Made by a program: the position numbers and the translations under genes. Below, piece by piece: positions 43,577-52,491 of a DNA stretch of 64,000 nt. This DNA is from Anaerocolumna sp. Lineage in GTDB: Bacteria; Bacillota; Clostridia; Lachnospirales; Lachnospiraceae. The stretch is taken from the NCBI GenBank assembly GCA_029256725.1, contig JAQSXJ010000016.1, positions 49,088 to 113,087 on the forward strand, read 5' to 3'. How positions within the stretch are numbered: the stretch's first letter is position 1; the number at the start of each line of letters is the position of its first letter. The notes below the pieces were generated by a model. The model was not told the origin of the DNA, searched no databases, and worked only from the letters and a program-made list of their open reading frames with translations.

Positions 43577-43846
43577 TACCTGTACGACTGCCGGAACCTG
43601 AGCGATTGTTTGATTAATTCTATCACTGGATAATTCACCGCCGAAAAAGTCTGTATCAAGAATAATACCGGGAGCAATGGCATTGATGGTAATTCCCTGG
43701 CTGCTTAATTCTCTTGCTGTTGCAAAGGTAAGGCCGTGTACATCGGACTTTGCAGCAACATAAGCCAGGTTTCGGGAATTGTTTACCAGTACATCAATAG
43801 TATCTGTCATATCAGAAATTTTTGTACGGTACAAAACAGTGGGCAT
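43577..43846 (-). pseudogene. Short-chain dehydrogenase/reductase remnant
   Basis: The frame contains IDVLVNNS joined directly to RNLAYVAAKSDVHGLTFATA and then INAIAPGIILDTDFF. YVAAK is the catalytic YxxxK, and VLVNN is the NNAG motif of SDR enzymes, but the Rossmann start and about 60 residues between the two motifs are missing. It has no proper start and runs into unrelated sequence after VPAVVQ. An internally deleted gene fragment. Confidence 0.7.
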
Positions 43847-43848
43847 AT

Positions 43849-43935
43849 CAGTTCTCCTTTGCCTGGAAGGAAGAAAATGCAGCTCCAGCTGTAAAATGTC
43901 TGATGGAAGTGGTAAAGGAAATGTACCCTAGATAA
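43849..43935 (+). pseudogene. LysR-type regulator, 3' remnant
   Basis: The plus strand just upstream of the SDR remnant reads QFSFAWKEENAAPAVKCLME ending VVKEMYPR and TAA (43933-43935). AWKEEN followed by A..V..F-like helix is the usual C-terminal end of LysR-type regulators. No upstream coding sequence remains. It was probably the divergent regulator of the SDR gene. Confidence 0.5.
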
Positions 43936-43950
43936 ATGGAAAAATAAAGG

Positions 43951-43979
43951 TTGACAATAGTTTGATATCAAAGTATAAT
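43951..43979 (+). promoter_or_regulatory. Promoter with palindromic operator between -35 and -10
   Basis: TTGACA (43951-43956), 17-base spacer, TATAAT (43974-43979). The perfect palindrome TTTGATATCAAA fills the spacer at 43961-43972. The same palindrome occurs at 44428-44439 before the oxidoreductase gene. Confidence 0.85.
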
Positions 43980-43985
43980 AAGGAC

Positions 43986-44408
43986 ATGAAAACAGATAAA
44001 ACTATTTATTTAATTGGAAGAATTCATGAACAAGCGAATAAATTTCTGCTGAATGAGCTGGAACAGATAGGTTTTAGGGATATCTCACCCTCCCATGGTG
44101 ATATCCTGGTAACTCTTTTTCAATACAAAGAGTGTACTATGACAGACTTATCCAATAGCATTCACAGGGATAGATCTACCGTTACTGCTCTGGTTAATAA
44201 ACTTATCAAATTAGGTTATATTACTTCCAGAAAAGCAGACGAAGATAACCGCTCTACCATCATCGCATTAACCCAGAAGGGAATGGCACTGGAGGCAGGG
44301 TTTCAAGCTATCTCTGATAAGCTGTTTGACGTAGAATATCAGGGCATTAGTGCAGAGGAAAAAGAAGTATTTCAGAAGGTTTTGCAAAAAGTACTGGATA
44401 ATTTTTAA
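43986..44408 (+). CDS. MarR-family transcriptional regulator
   Basis: A 140-residue MarR regulator with TIYLIGRIHEQANKFLL, the recognition helix DLSNSIHRDRSTVTALVNKL, and the wing GYITSRKADEDNRSTIIALT. The frame opens at 43962 with TTG, but that codon lies inside the promoter. The ATG at 43986 sits seven bases after the -10, so the transcript is predicted to be leaderless. It shares the TTTGATATCAAA palindrome with the next gene and probably represses both. Confidence 0.92.
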   Translation: MKTDKTIYLIGRIHEQANKFLLNELEQIGFRDISPSHGDILVTLFQYKECTMTDLSNSIHRDRSTVTALVNKLIKLGYITSRKADEDNRSTIIALTQKGMALEAGFQAISDKLFDVEYQGISAEEKEVFQKVLQKVLDNF

Positions 44409-44427
44409 TTTTTATTTGGGTAAATAA

Positions 44428-44439
44428 TTTGATATCAAA
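44428..44439. promoter_or_regulatory. Second TTTGATATCAAA operator
   Basis: An identical copy of the palindrome in the marR promoter, 76 bases before the start of the NAD(P)H oxidoreductase gene; a candidate -10 (TATTTA) follows it immediately. Confidence 0.8.
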
Positions 44440-44514
44440 GTATTTATGGAAGTGAATAATATTTTATCTGTTTTATAAGAATATTAAGCATATAATCATA
44501 AGGAGGATTTACTC

Positions 44515-45096
44515 ATGAATCATTTAGTTGTATTTGCACATCCCAATCCCAAGAGTTTTGGAAAGGGTATTTTAGACACAGTTGTAAAGGCATCCGAAGA
44601 AAAAGGTGCTGCAGTTAAAGTAAGAGACTTATATGAGTTAGGTTTTGATCCCATATTAAAGCCCTCTGATTTTGTAGCTTTTAAGGAAGGTAAGGTTCCG
44701 GAGGATATAGCCACCGAGCAGGAAATCATTCGCTGGGCCGATGTTATTACCTTTATCTATCCTGTATGGTGGACTTCTCTTCCTGCAATTTTAAAAGGAT
44801 ATGTAGACCGAGTATTTTCTTACGGTTTTGCTTATGAATATATAGACGGAGCACCTAACGGACTACTTAAGGGTAAGAAGGCTCTCTTGTTCTCAACCAC
44901 AGGAACACCTGATGAGTTGTATGCAGCAAATGGAATGCATGCTTCCATGAAGCAGACTACCGACCAGGGAATCTTTAACTTCTCCGGAATGGAAGAAGTA
45001 TCACACACTTTCTTTGGTGCAGTTCCGTATGTATCTGAGGAAGTACGCGGTGATTATCTACAGAAAGTATCTGCTGTTGTTAAAAATACACTATAA
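44515..45096 (+). CDS. NAD(P)H-dependent oxidoreductase, flavodoxin-like fold
   Basis: A 193-residue enzyme of the flavodoxin_2 family (NQO1/KefF type). FMN/FAD phosphate loop is AHPNPKSFGKGI near residues 8-19, with ITFIYPVWWTSLPAILKGYVDR and LFSTTGTPDELY as the other flavin-binding blocks. These enzymes reduce quinones or electrophiles using NAD(P)H. It follows the MarR gene by 106 bases with its own copy of the MarR operator and AAGGAGG, so it is the likely target of that regulator. Confidence 0.94.
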   Translation: MNHLVVFAHPNPKSFGKGILDTVVKASEEKGAAVKVRDLYELGFDPILKPSDFVAFKEGKVPEDIATEQEIIRWADVITFIYPVWWTSLPAILKGYVDRVFSYGFAYEYIDGAPNGLLKGKKALLFSTTGTPDELYAANGMHASMKQTTDQGIFNFSGMEEVSHTFFGAVPYVSEEVRGDYLQKVSAVVKNTL

Positions 45097-45296
45097 TTAC
45101 AAGGCTTCCTGTCAATTTTGGCAGTAACAAGTAACCAGCAGAAGCAAAAATATAAACATTCAGCATAATAAAACAAGCAGTCTGTCTTCCTATATTATAT
45201 TTCAATATTTAACTATTACTGCACGATTAGTTTATCTTTTGGTAAGTAAGTTTTGGTTAAATACTTGTAACTTATAATAATAGGAAGAAGGACAGC

Positions 45297-46856
45297 TTAC
45301 TTTGTTTCTTTGTTCAGCATCCGGATATAGCTTTCTATCAAGAGTACAATATCTTCCTTATCTTTGTTAAGAGGAGAGATCTTCTGCCAGAGATACCTAT
45401 AATATTCTATAAAGGCCTTTACAATAACCGGGTCGTCAAGGGAGAGAAAGGTATCCAGTAATGTCCTGTGCTTTCCATATACATAGAGGAAGATTTCTTT
45501 TCGTTCTTTTATGGATAAGGCTATATTTTTCTCTAAGCCGTCCATATCCTGATAAATAACTGCTATTTGATAATTTTCATATTGTTTTATAATCGATATT
45601 GCGTATTCCAGATAGTCAATTACATCCTGTGCATTTGCATATACCATTTTGATATCTGTATAGGTGTAGAGATATATGATTTTGTCTTCACATAATTTTT
45701 CAAAAGCAGAGGTAAAGTAAATTTCAGTACACATATGATGGGACAGGTTTTTTAGAAAACCTCTGAATTGTTTCTCATAGTAATAGATTGAGAGTTTTTT
45801 CTCCTCTTTTGATAAATCCGTCTGATCCAAAAACTTCTGATATAACTGGGAGGGTATCATCAGTTTGCTGAAGCTGTTGTTGTAGCAATAGTGATTACCC
45901 AGCTGTTCATTTGAGTCTGTTAAATTGTAGAAAAAAGTATCTTTCATATCCTGATTATAATACTTAACAATATTATTGGAATTGTTATTGATTAATAAAT
46001 TAACATAGTTGGTCAGAACATCAACTGCTGATTTATTTTTAAGATAGAAGGCACAATTGATACCGGTATAGGCATCAGTAGGGAAACATGACAAGGCACC
46101 TATGCCGGACACAACATATAATTCTTTACCGGTCATAAAACTTTCGTTATTTGTCAGGTTATAGAGATTGACTTTACCTGTTTTCATTAAGGGGAGTATA
46201 AAACTAATTAATCTGACCGCACGCTCCACACTGCTGTCCAATGTAAGTAAAAAAGTAACCTGCCAGCCATTTTGTATAACTTCTAACAGGGTATCTCTTA
46301 GATGGCTTAATCGGTTATCAGAGAAAAAGGAGTTATCAAGAACATTATGATAAGTCAGGTAAATGACATTATTCTCTTTACGGCGGTAAGCTCTGGCAGA
46401 TTCTATCAAGGAAATTCCGGCAGAGAATACATTGGTTATACCATAGATTAATTTATCGTCGCTGGACAAATCAATGGAGTTTAAAAAAGTGGTACCGCTT
46501 TTGTTATCTGAGGAAATACTTTTCTTTTCTGTCCTGCAGGCCAGTGAATATTTTAACGATGCCTGGAGCATGATATGTAATTTTTCTTTATTTGTAATCT
46601 CGGTTATTTTCTCATTAACCTTCAGACTATAAAATAACTCATCTACCATTTTAAGCTGTAAGGAATCCATTATATTTTTCGAAAGAAATTCCGTAATGCT
46701 GTTGATATACTGGGTGGAAGGGAATCTTCTCTCATGTACCCAATGGCTGACAAGTGAATTATCCACATTTATAGCTTTTGCTAACCGGCTCATTGGAAGA
46801 TTAAAGGTGGAGAGCATGAATTTAAGGCACTTGCCAAAAGTCATTTCATTATACAA
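45297..46856 (-). CDS. HTH protein with a large uncharacterised C-terminal domain
   Basis: A 519-residue protein. Residues 1-65 form an XRE/Cro-like HTH (LPMSRLAKAINVDNSLVSHW, ERRFPSTQYINSITEFL). The remaining 450 residues match no family I know: helical, rich in Asn, Tyr and Leu, with IIKQYENYQIAVIYQDMDGL and two strand-rich stretches (NVIYLTYHNV, WQVTFLLTLD). No transmembrane segment or known catalytic motif is visible. It is divergently placed from an MCP gene, 191 bases apart, and may sense a signal and regulate it. Confidence 0.75.
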   Translation of the reverse strand: MYNEMTFGKCLKFMLSTFNLPMSRLAKAINVDNSLVSHWVHERRFPSTQYINSITEFLSKNIMDSLQLKMVDELFYSLKVNEKITEITNKEKLHIMLQASLKYSLACRTEKKSISSDNKSGTTFLNSIDLSSDDKLIYGITNVFSAGISLIESARAYRRKENNVIYLTYHNVLDNSFFSDNRLSHLRDTLLEVIQNGWQVTFLLTLDSSVERAVRLISFILPLMKTGKVNLYNLTNNESFMTGKELYVVSGIGALSCFPTDAYTGINCAFYLKNKSAVDVLTNYVNLLINNNSNNIVKYYNQDMKDTFFYNLTDSNEQLGNHYCYNNSFSKLMIPSQLYQKFLDQTDLSKEEKKLSIYYYEKQFRGFLKNLSHHMCTEIYFTSAFEKLCEDKIIYLYTYTDIKMVYANAQDVIDYLEYAISIIKQYENYQIAVIYQDMDGLEKNIALSIKERKEIFLYVYGKHRTLLDTFLSLDDPVIVKAFIEYYRYLWQKISPLNKDKEDIVLLIESYIRMLNKETK

Positions 46857-47047
46857 TTGCAGGGTACTCCTTTAGAGGGTGTCGTTATAACAGGATTCCG
46901 AATATTCTGTCATGTCAATGACAATGACATATTATCAATAATAGTTTTAATTATTACATAATTCGGCTATAATCCACAATATATAATGCATTATAACAAA
47001 TAACGACATCGATGAAAAGAAAAAAGACAGGCGGAGGGAAGTAGGAT

Positions 47048-49060
47048 ATGAAAAAGCATAGCAGTAAAAACCTAAGTGTGAAAACAAAATTAATACTCTA
47101 TTTTACTATCTTGATATTACTTTCATGTTGTGCATTAGGTTTTATCAGTAATAAAATTGCCAGTGATATCATTTTAAAGGAAGCGGAAAATAACATGCTG
47201 CAACTTGCAGAAGACGCCGCAAAGCTTCAGAACAGCAGGCTTGAGACACAAAAAGGGACCCTTAAGACCCTTTCGTTCTTTGATGAATTAAGATCCATGG
47301 ACTGGGCGAAGCAGCAGCCGGTTCTTCAAAGTGTACTGAAAGAAACGGATTTTACGGAACTTGGAATTATTCAACTTGATGGAAGCATTTCTTATGCAAA
47401 CACTGCGGATACAAGTGTAGTACTACAGGAAGGTGATCCTTTAAGGAAAGCATTAGCAGGGGAAGATGCTATTAATTTTACGATTAGTCCGGTTACAGGT
47501 GAACTTGTGTTGGTACAGGCAGTCCCTATTGAGAATAACGGTCAAGTGATAGGAGCCTTATTAGGACGTCTGGATGGAAATACTCTGAGTAAATTAGCCG
47601 AAGATACAGGTTATGGTACTACCGGTTATGGATATATCATTGATGGGACAGGAACTATTATAGGTCATGAAGACCTTGATTTGGTAACAGGGCGTTATAA
47701 TGCCATAGAGGAAGAAAAGACAGATAAAAGTGCAGCAGACTTGGCAGCAACCTTAAAGTCCGCAATCGCTCAGGAAAAAGGCATCGGCCATTACAGTTTC
47801 AACGGTGGGTATCAGTATGTTGGATTTGCTGAGATTCCCGGCACAGAATGGACCTTTATACTGGCTGCGGGAAAAAGTGAAATATTGCAACCTATAAAGA
47901 CCCTTCAGGTCTATATCATTCTGATTGTTATCATGGTGCTGGTAATCAGTGCAGTGATTGCCTTTATAATAGGTACTTCTATTGCAAAGCCCATTATCGG
48001 AACAAGTAATTATGCAAGAAAGATTGCAGCCTTGAATCTGTCAGAGAATATTGACGAAAAATTCAGGAGCAGAAAGGATGAAATCGGAGATCTGGCGGAT
48101 TCTTTGCTTAGTATTACCAATGGTTTCCGGGGAATCATAAGAGAAATTACTGATTCCTCTGAGCAGGTTTCCATTGCTTCCAATGTTCTGACCGAAACGT
48201 CTCAGCAGACAGCAACAGCTGCGGAAGAAGTGTCAAAAACCGTAGAAGAAATTGCTCAAGGTGCTTCAGAGCAAGCGAAACATACTGAAACAGGTTCACA
48301 TAAGGCAATGCAATTAGGTGAAACCATTGATAAAGTTCAAAGCTTTATTCAAGAGGTACATAGCTCTACCGGAAAAGTAACAGAAGTTGTTTCAGAGGGC
48401 TTAAAGGAAATCGATACCCTTACTAAGATAACCGAGGAAAATACAGCTGCTGTAGAAGCTATATACGAAGTCATTATGAAGTCCAATGACAGTTCCAAAC
48501 GAATCAGTGAAGCAAGTAATGTTATTGAATCCATTGCAGCTCAGACCAATCTATTGTCCTTAAATGCTGCTATTGAAGCTGCCAGAGCAGGAGAAGCAGG
48601 AAAAGGGTTTGCGGTGGTGGCAGAGGAAATCAGAAAGTTAGCCGAACAATCTTCTGTTTCTACCAAAGTTATAAATGAAATAATAGATGAATTACAAAGG
48701 AATACGGATAATGCGGTTCAGACCATTGTAAGAGTTACTGCAATAACAGACGAACAGTCAAGCAGTGTGAAGAACAGCAAGACTAAATATAAAAGCATTG
48801 CAGAATCCATGGAGGTATCAACAGGTGCAGTTAATAACTTAAGTACTGCCGGTGATGAGATGAACAGTATGAGACAGACGATACTGGAAGTCTTAGAGAA
48901 TCTTTCTGCTATTGCAGAGGAGAATGCTGCTGCATCAGAAGAAGCATCTGCCTCAACAGAAGAACAAACGGCTTCTGTTGAGGAGATTGCAGGCGCAAGT
49001 GATAATTTAACGGAACTGGCATTAAAGTTACATTCATTAATTGCTAAATTTAAATTGTAA
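47048..49060 (+). CDS. Methyl-accepting chemotaxis protein with dCache sensor domain
   Basis: A 670-residue receptor: TM1 at about 12-32, a long extracellular double-Cache domain (about 40-280, [40 protein letters not shown]), TM2 at about 289-311, HAMP, and the MCP signalling domain with [20 protein letters not shown] and [14 protein letters not shown]. dCache domains bind small molecules such as amino acids, organic acids or sugars. It has a strong ribosome site (GGAGGG) and is divergent from the orphan HTH gene. A foldback element begins 13 bases after the stop. Confidence 0.96.
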   Translation: MKKHSSKNLSVKTKLILYFTILILLSCCALGFISNKIASDIILKEAENNMLQLAEDAAKLQNSRLETQKGTLKTLSFFDELRSMDWAKQQPVLQSVLKETDFTELGIIQLDGSISYANTADTSVVLQEGDPLRKALAGEDAINFTISPVTGELVLVQAVPIENNGQVIGALLGRLDGNTLSKLAEDTGYGTTGYGYIIDGTGTIIGHEDLDLVTGRYNAIEEEKTDKSAADLAATLKSAIAQEKGIGHYSFNGGYQYVGFAEIPGTEWTFILAAGKSEILQPIKTLQVYIILIVIMVLVISAVIAFIIGTSIAKPIIGTSNYARKIAALNLSENIDEKFRSRKDEIGDLADSLLSITNGFRGIIREITDSSEQVSIASNVLTETSQQTATAAEEVSKTVEEIAQGASEQAKHTETGSHKAMQLGETIDKVQSFIQEVHSSTGKVTEVVSEGLKEIDTLTKITEENTAAVEAIYEVIMKSNDSSKRISEASNVIESIAAQTNLLSLNAAIEAARAGEAGKGFAVVAEEIRKLAEQSSVSTKVINEIIDELQRNTDNAVQTIVRVTAITDEQSSSVKNSKTKYKSIAESMEVSTGAVNNLSTAGDEMNSMRQTILEVLENLSAIAEENAAASEEASASTEEQTASVEEIAGASDNLTELALKLHSLIAKFKL

Positions 49061-49073
49061 GATATATCAATAC

Positions 49074-49254
49074 CTAGAGAGTCAAAAGTTCTGTTTTGTT
49101 GTCATACGGACGGAAAAATACAAAAAACAGAAAGACTCATGCTTCTTATCCCTTTCCATAGGCGCATTCGCTCTTTCTGTTTTGTGTATTTTTTCTGAAA
49201 TCGTATAGAATTAACTTTAGCACGTTAAATCAACTAGAACTTTTGACTCTCTAG
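49074..49254. mobile_element. Foldback element, copy 3 (internally deleted)
   Basis: CTAGAGAGTCAAAAGTTCT and AGAACTTTTGACTCTCTAG are perfect terminal inverted repeats of a 181-bp element. The outer arms (ACAGAAAGACTCATG, GGCGCATTCGCTCTTTCTG) match copies 1 and 2, but the central hairpin and inner arms are missing. TCAATAC (49067-49073) and TAAATAC (49255-49261) flank it, a 6 of 7 match consistent with a 7-base target duplication as in copy 1. Confidence 0.85.
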
Positions 49255-49382
49255 TAAATACCCAAGCAATTAGAAAATAGGTAGGGAGGAATAGACTCTT
49301 CTCACCTATTTTTCTATAAAAATCAACCTATAAAATATTAACCTGATTACTACTACAAATCAACTGAACCTATATGTAATAG

Positions 49383-50441
49383 CTAGTTTCCGGTTATATC
49401 CTTGTCAAGTTCCGGAAGATTAACAAGCCCGATTGTACGGTAATCATTTAGATTCTTTGCCAGGTTCTTCTTACCGGAGGGCTTAGGAAGCGGAGTATTA
49501 AGCGGTGCGTCCGTAATAAATTCGCTGATACCTGTAACTCCTGCTTTCTTTATTTCCTGGGCTACAAATTTAGCAATTAATTTACCACCGATATCATTGG
49601 TGTGAGTATAATCTCTTGAAGTACCGTTGCCCCAGAAATAATCCCAGGCATCTTCAGGACCGGCGGCTTCCATATATTCGGTAGTTAGAGACCATAAATC
49701 GATAAAAGGCACCTGCATTTCTTCTGCTACTTTTTGGACAGCATCTCGGTAGGCGCCAAGGAGGTTGATCAACTTACCGTCCTCATCAAATAGGATGCGA
49801 TTGATAGGGGAGCAGAGAATTGGAGTAGCACCAAGCTTTCTGGCTTCTGTGACATAGTAGATCAGATTCTCTCTGTAACCGCCGTTAGCAGGAAGTTCCG
49901 CTTTCTTCTGATCGTTATGTCCAAATTCCACGATCAGGAAATCACCAGGTTTTATTCTTGTCTTTACGACCTGCCAGTTAGCCTGCTTAAAATCTGCTGT
50001 AGTGAGTCCGGATTGTGCATGGTTAGAAAGCCCAAGGCCGTTTTTTAAATATAATGGAAACATCTGTCCCCAGCCGCAATAAGTGGCAGCAGGTACATAA
50101 GGGTATTCTGCTTTCTGATCGGCAACAGTAGAATCACCTGCGATATATAAGGTGGGAACCTCACAGGAACTATAGGAGCAGCTGTAATTCACTTCACCCA
50201 TAACGCCTACAGTAAGCATATCTACTTGCATATATTCTTTGTCAAATTGATGGGTATCGCAAACATTAACAGTAAAATTATGTTCCTTAATTTCACCGGC
50301 TTTTACCGTGTCTTCCTTATACCATCTGCGATTATCACAGAGTATGACATAATCCGTATCTTTTTCAGCGGTAACTGTAACTTTCACGTTGTAAGTACCG
50401 TTTCCAGGTACATTCAGTAAGGTTTCTACAGGTGCATTCAT
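49383..50441 (-). CDS. Rhamnogalacturonan acetylesterase-like SGNH hydrolase
   Basis: A 352-residue enzyme: an N-terminal strand-rich domain of about 95 residues, then an SGNH domain with LYIAGDSTVAD (nucleophile Ser), NHAQSGLTT, VEFGHNDQ and the C-terminal YTHTNDIGGK carrying the catalytic His. Order and motifs are those of the CE12 pectin acetylesterase group. No signal peptide is present, so it should deacetylate imported pectic oligosaccharides. AAGGAG precedes the ATG by eight bases. Confidence 0.9.
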   Translation of the reverse strand: MNAPVETLLNVPGNGTYNVKVTVTAEKDTDYVILCDNRRWYKEDTVKAGEIKEHNFTVNVCDTHQFDKEYMQVDMLTVGVMGEVNYSCSYSSCEVPTLYIAGDSTVADQKAEYPYVPAATYCGWGQMFPLYLKNGLGLSNHAQSGLTTADFKQANWQVVKTRIKPGDFLIVEFGHNDQKKAELPANGGYRENLIYYVTEARKLGATPILCSPINRILFDEDGKLINLLGAYRDAVQKVAEEMQVPFIDLWSLTTEYMEAAGPEDAWDYFWGNGTSRDYTHTNDIGGKLIAKFVAQEIKKAGVTGISEFITDAPLNTPLPKPSGKKNLAKNLNDYRTIGLVNLPELDKDITGN

Positions 50442-50618
50442 ATCATTATCTCCTTGTCAGAAATGTAATAAATTCATTATAAAAGATGTTATAAAATATA
50501 AATACTATATTTATTGACTAAAAAATTGTATAACATCTCTTCCTTTTATTATTTACCTACAACCTATATCCGGTCAATTCATTTCCTTACGAATAGATAT
50601 CAAATACGGCTAAAATAA

Positions 50619-50668
50619 CAGGTGCTGTTACATCTCAGATTTTTGGAATCTGAAAGTTACAGCACCTA
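50619..50668 (-). terminator. Hairpin downstream of the uracil permease gene
   Basis: GGTGCTGT (50621-50628) pairs with ACAGCACC (near 50659-50666), with inner CAGATT/AATCTG. The minus-strand T run after it is interrupted (GTTATTTTAG), so termination strength is uncertain. Confidence 0.5.
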
Positions 50669-50739
50669 AGTAGTTAATACTTATTTTGTAGATCTATATA
50701 TAATTCTATAAGTATTCTCAAATTTGAACCTTATAAATA

Positions 50740-52011
50740 TTATTTATCGTTTGTAAGACCTAATTTATCAAAAATATAGAACAGCAATGACATTACCATA
50801 GCAACAACGCAGGCAAGAACCATACCTGTTAAGGTAACTTCACCAATTTTTAAGGCAACACCGGAAAGACCGGTTACAAATACTACAGAAGTAAGAGTAA
50901 GGTTACGGCTGCGGCTAAAATCAACCTGTGCATCTACCATTACACGGATACCGGAAGCACCAATGGTACCGTATAACAGGAAGGAAATACCGCCGATAAC
51001 AGCGCCTGGAATGGTCTGAATCAAGGCAGCAATAGGTCCGATAAAGGCAGAGATAATGGAAAGAATGGCTGCTCCGCCAATTACCTGTACGGAATATACC
51101 CTTGTCATAGCCATAACTCCAATGTTCTCGCCATAGGTCGTAGTAGGAACGGAACCTACGAAACCGGACAGCATGGTTGAAATACCATCAGCAAAGAAGG
51201 AACGGTGAAGACCGGGATCTTTCACTAAATCTCTGTCAACAATCTTGCTGGTTACGATCTGATGTCCGATATGCTCGGAAGCAAGTACCAAAATTACGGG
51301 CAGGATCATAAGGATAGCCTGAATATTGAATTTAGGTGCCTGGAAATCCGGAATGTGGATAAATCCTGATTGAAGAGCATCAATTAATTGTTCACTGGTA
51401 ACCACTTTCGTAATAAGTGCAGTAATATAACCGGCAATGATAGCAATTAAAATAGGTATAACAGCGAAAAATTTACGGAACAGAACATTACCGAGGACAG
51501 CTACGATTAGGGTTACAAGAAAAACAATGACATTTTTGGAATCAATTGGAGCAGTGTCTGTAGCGATGACACCTCCGGTTTGGGCAGCTGTCTGAGCCAG
51601 CTCAAGACCAATAAGTGCAACTACGGGACCCATAGCAGCGGGTGGAAGAACTACGTCAATCCATTTGATACCAAACTTGTAGAAAATAAAAGAGATAATA
51701 CATGCAACAAGACCAACTGCGATAAAACCACCAAGTGCATAGGAATAACCCCATTGGGAAATTACCAGACCAGCGGGCCCAAGAAAAGCAAAGCTAGAAC
51801 CGAGATATGCGGGAGCTTTGCCTTTGGTAATAAGAATAAATAGCAGTGTACCAACACCGTTCATAAGCAGTACGACTGATGGATTGATCTGGAAGAGCAT
51901 TGGCACTAATACGGTTGCACCGAACATAGCGAACATGTGCTGAAGGGAAAGGGGGATCAATAGATTCGCGCTTACCTTATCTTCCACTTGAATAATTTTT
52001 TTCGTTTCCAA
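50740..52011 (-). CDS. uraA: Uracil/xanthine permease (NCS2 family)
   Basis: A 423-residue membrane transporter, 14-segment NCS2 type, importing uracil with protons. Typical blocks are seen: SLQHMFAMFGATVLVP at the N-terminus, AYLGSSFAFLGP, SEHIGHQIVTSKIVDRDL with the substrate-binding Glu, and SVPTTTYGENIGVMAMTRVYS. The frame can open 66 bases earlier, but GAGGAGG with eight bases spacing marks a TTG start at 52009-52011. Together with upp at the left end, uracil salvage is complete in this window though not in one operon. Confidence 0.95.
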   Translation of the reverse strand: METKKIIQVEDKVSANLLIPLSLQHMFAMFGATVLVPMLFQINPSVVLLMNGVGTLLFILITKGKAPAYLGSSFAFLGPAGLVISQWGYSYALGGFIAVGLVACIISFIFYKFGIKWIDVVLPPAAMGPVVALIGLELAQTAAQTGGVIATDTAPIDSKNVIVFLVTLIVAVLGNVLFRKFFAVIPILIAIIAGYITALITKVVTSEQLIDALQSGFIHIPDFQAPKFNIQAILMILPVILVLASEHIGHQIVTSKIVDRDLVKDPGLHRSFFADGISTMLSGFVGSVPTTTYGENIGVMAMTRVYSVQVIGGAAILSIISAFIGPIAALIQTIPGAVIGGISFLLYGTIGASGIRVMVDAQVDFSRSRNLTLTSVVFVTGLSGVALKIGEVTLTGMVLACVVAMVMSLLFYIFDKLGLTNDK

Positions 52012-52225
52012 GAAAGTTTCCTCCTCATAAAAATTCATCCTGACAAGTATAGCACGGTCTTCGTCAGAATTCCACAAAGAATTTTAGAAATTTTAAATTT
52101 TATTCATACAAATGACATAAATTTACATGAGTTACAATATGTGTAAAATTATTGTGAATTTTTTCTTGCATTGGCTGCCATAATATGTTAATGTATTGAA
52201 GTAACTGGTTTGTAAGAAACCCTTG

Positions 52226-52243
52226 TGACTTAATAGTCACAAA
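52226..52243 (+). other. Hairpin in the ABC exporter leader
   Basis: GTGACT-TAAT-AGTCAC near 52225-52240 forms a 6-bp stem just upstream of the leader peptide ribosome site. It may be part of the 5' untranslated region fold. Confidence 0.4.
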
Positions 52244-52268
52244 ATATAAAAGAAAAGGAGGTCACGCT

Positions 52269-52343
52269 ATGATTATATCAATGTTAATTACAGTTCAACA
52301 GAATAAGAAATGCATGACCGGCCTGTGTGAAAGATTTCTATAA
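52269..52343 (+). CDS. Leader peptide of the ABC exporter operon
   Basis: A 24-residue frame (begins MIISMLITVQ, ends TGLCERFL) with AGGAGG seven bases before the ATG, a ribosome site stronger than that of the first ABC gene downstream. It is followed by two tandem terminators before the transporter. Its position recalls BmrB, the leader peptide that controls BmrCD of Bacillus subtilis by translation-dependent attenuation. The peptide has no similarity I can recognise to BmrB, so the analogy is one of architecture. Confidence 0.7.
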   Translation: MIISMLITVQQNKKCMTGLCERFL

Positions 52344-52365
52344 TTTTGAGCATATATACTTTTTA

Positions 52366-52398
52366 AGTCGCAGGTTATGTAAATACTGCGGCTTTTTT
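52366..52398 (+). terminator. Attenuator hairpin 1 in the ABC exporter leader
   Basis: AGTCGCAG (52366-52373) pairs with CTGCGGCT (52386-52393, one G-U pair), followed by TTTTTT (52393-52398). The right arm plus U run can instead pair with 52414-52426. Confidence 0.85.
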
Positions 52399-52413
52399 GA
52401 TAGAAGTGAGATT

Positions 52414-52449
52414 AAAAAAGACGCAGTGAACAGAAACTGCGTCTTTTTT
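52414..52449 (+). terminator. Attenuator hairpin 2 in the ABC exporter leader
   Basis: AAAAAAGACGCAGT (52414-52427) pairs perfectly with ACTGCGTCTTTTTT (52436-52449) around GAACAGAA. It is a second full terminator only 43 bases before the first ABC start codon. Confidence 0.88.
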
Positions 52450-52491
52450 TGTTGGCCGGAAATCATTTTGAGAAAGGACACCTTTGGTAAT

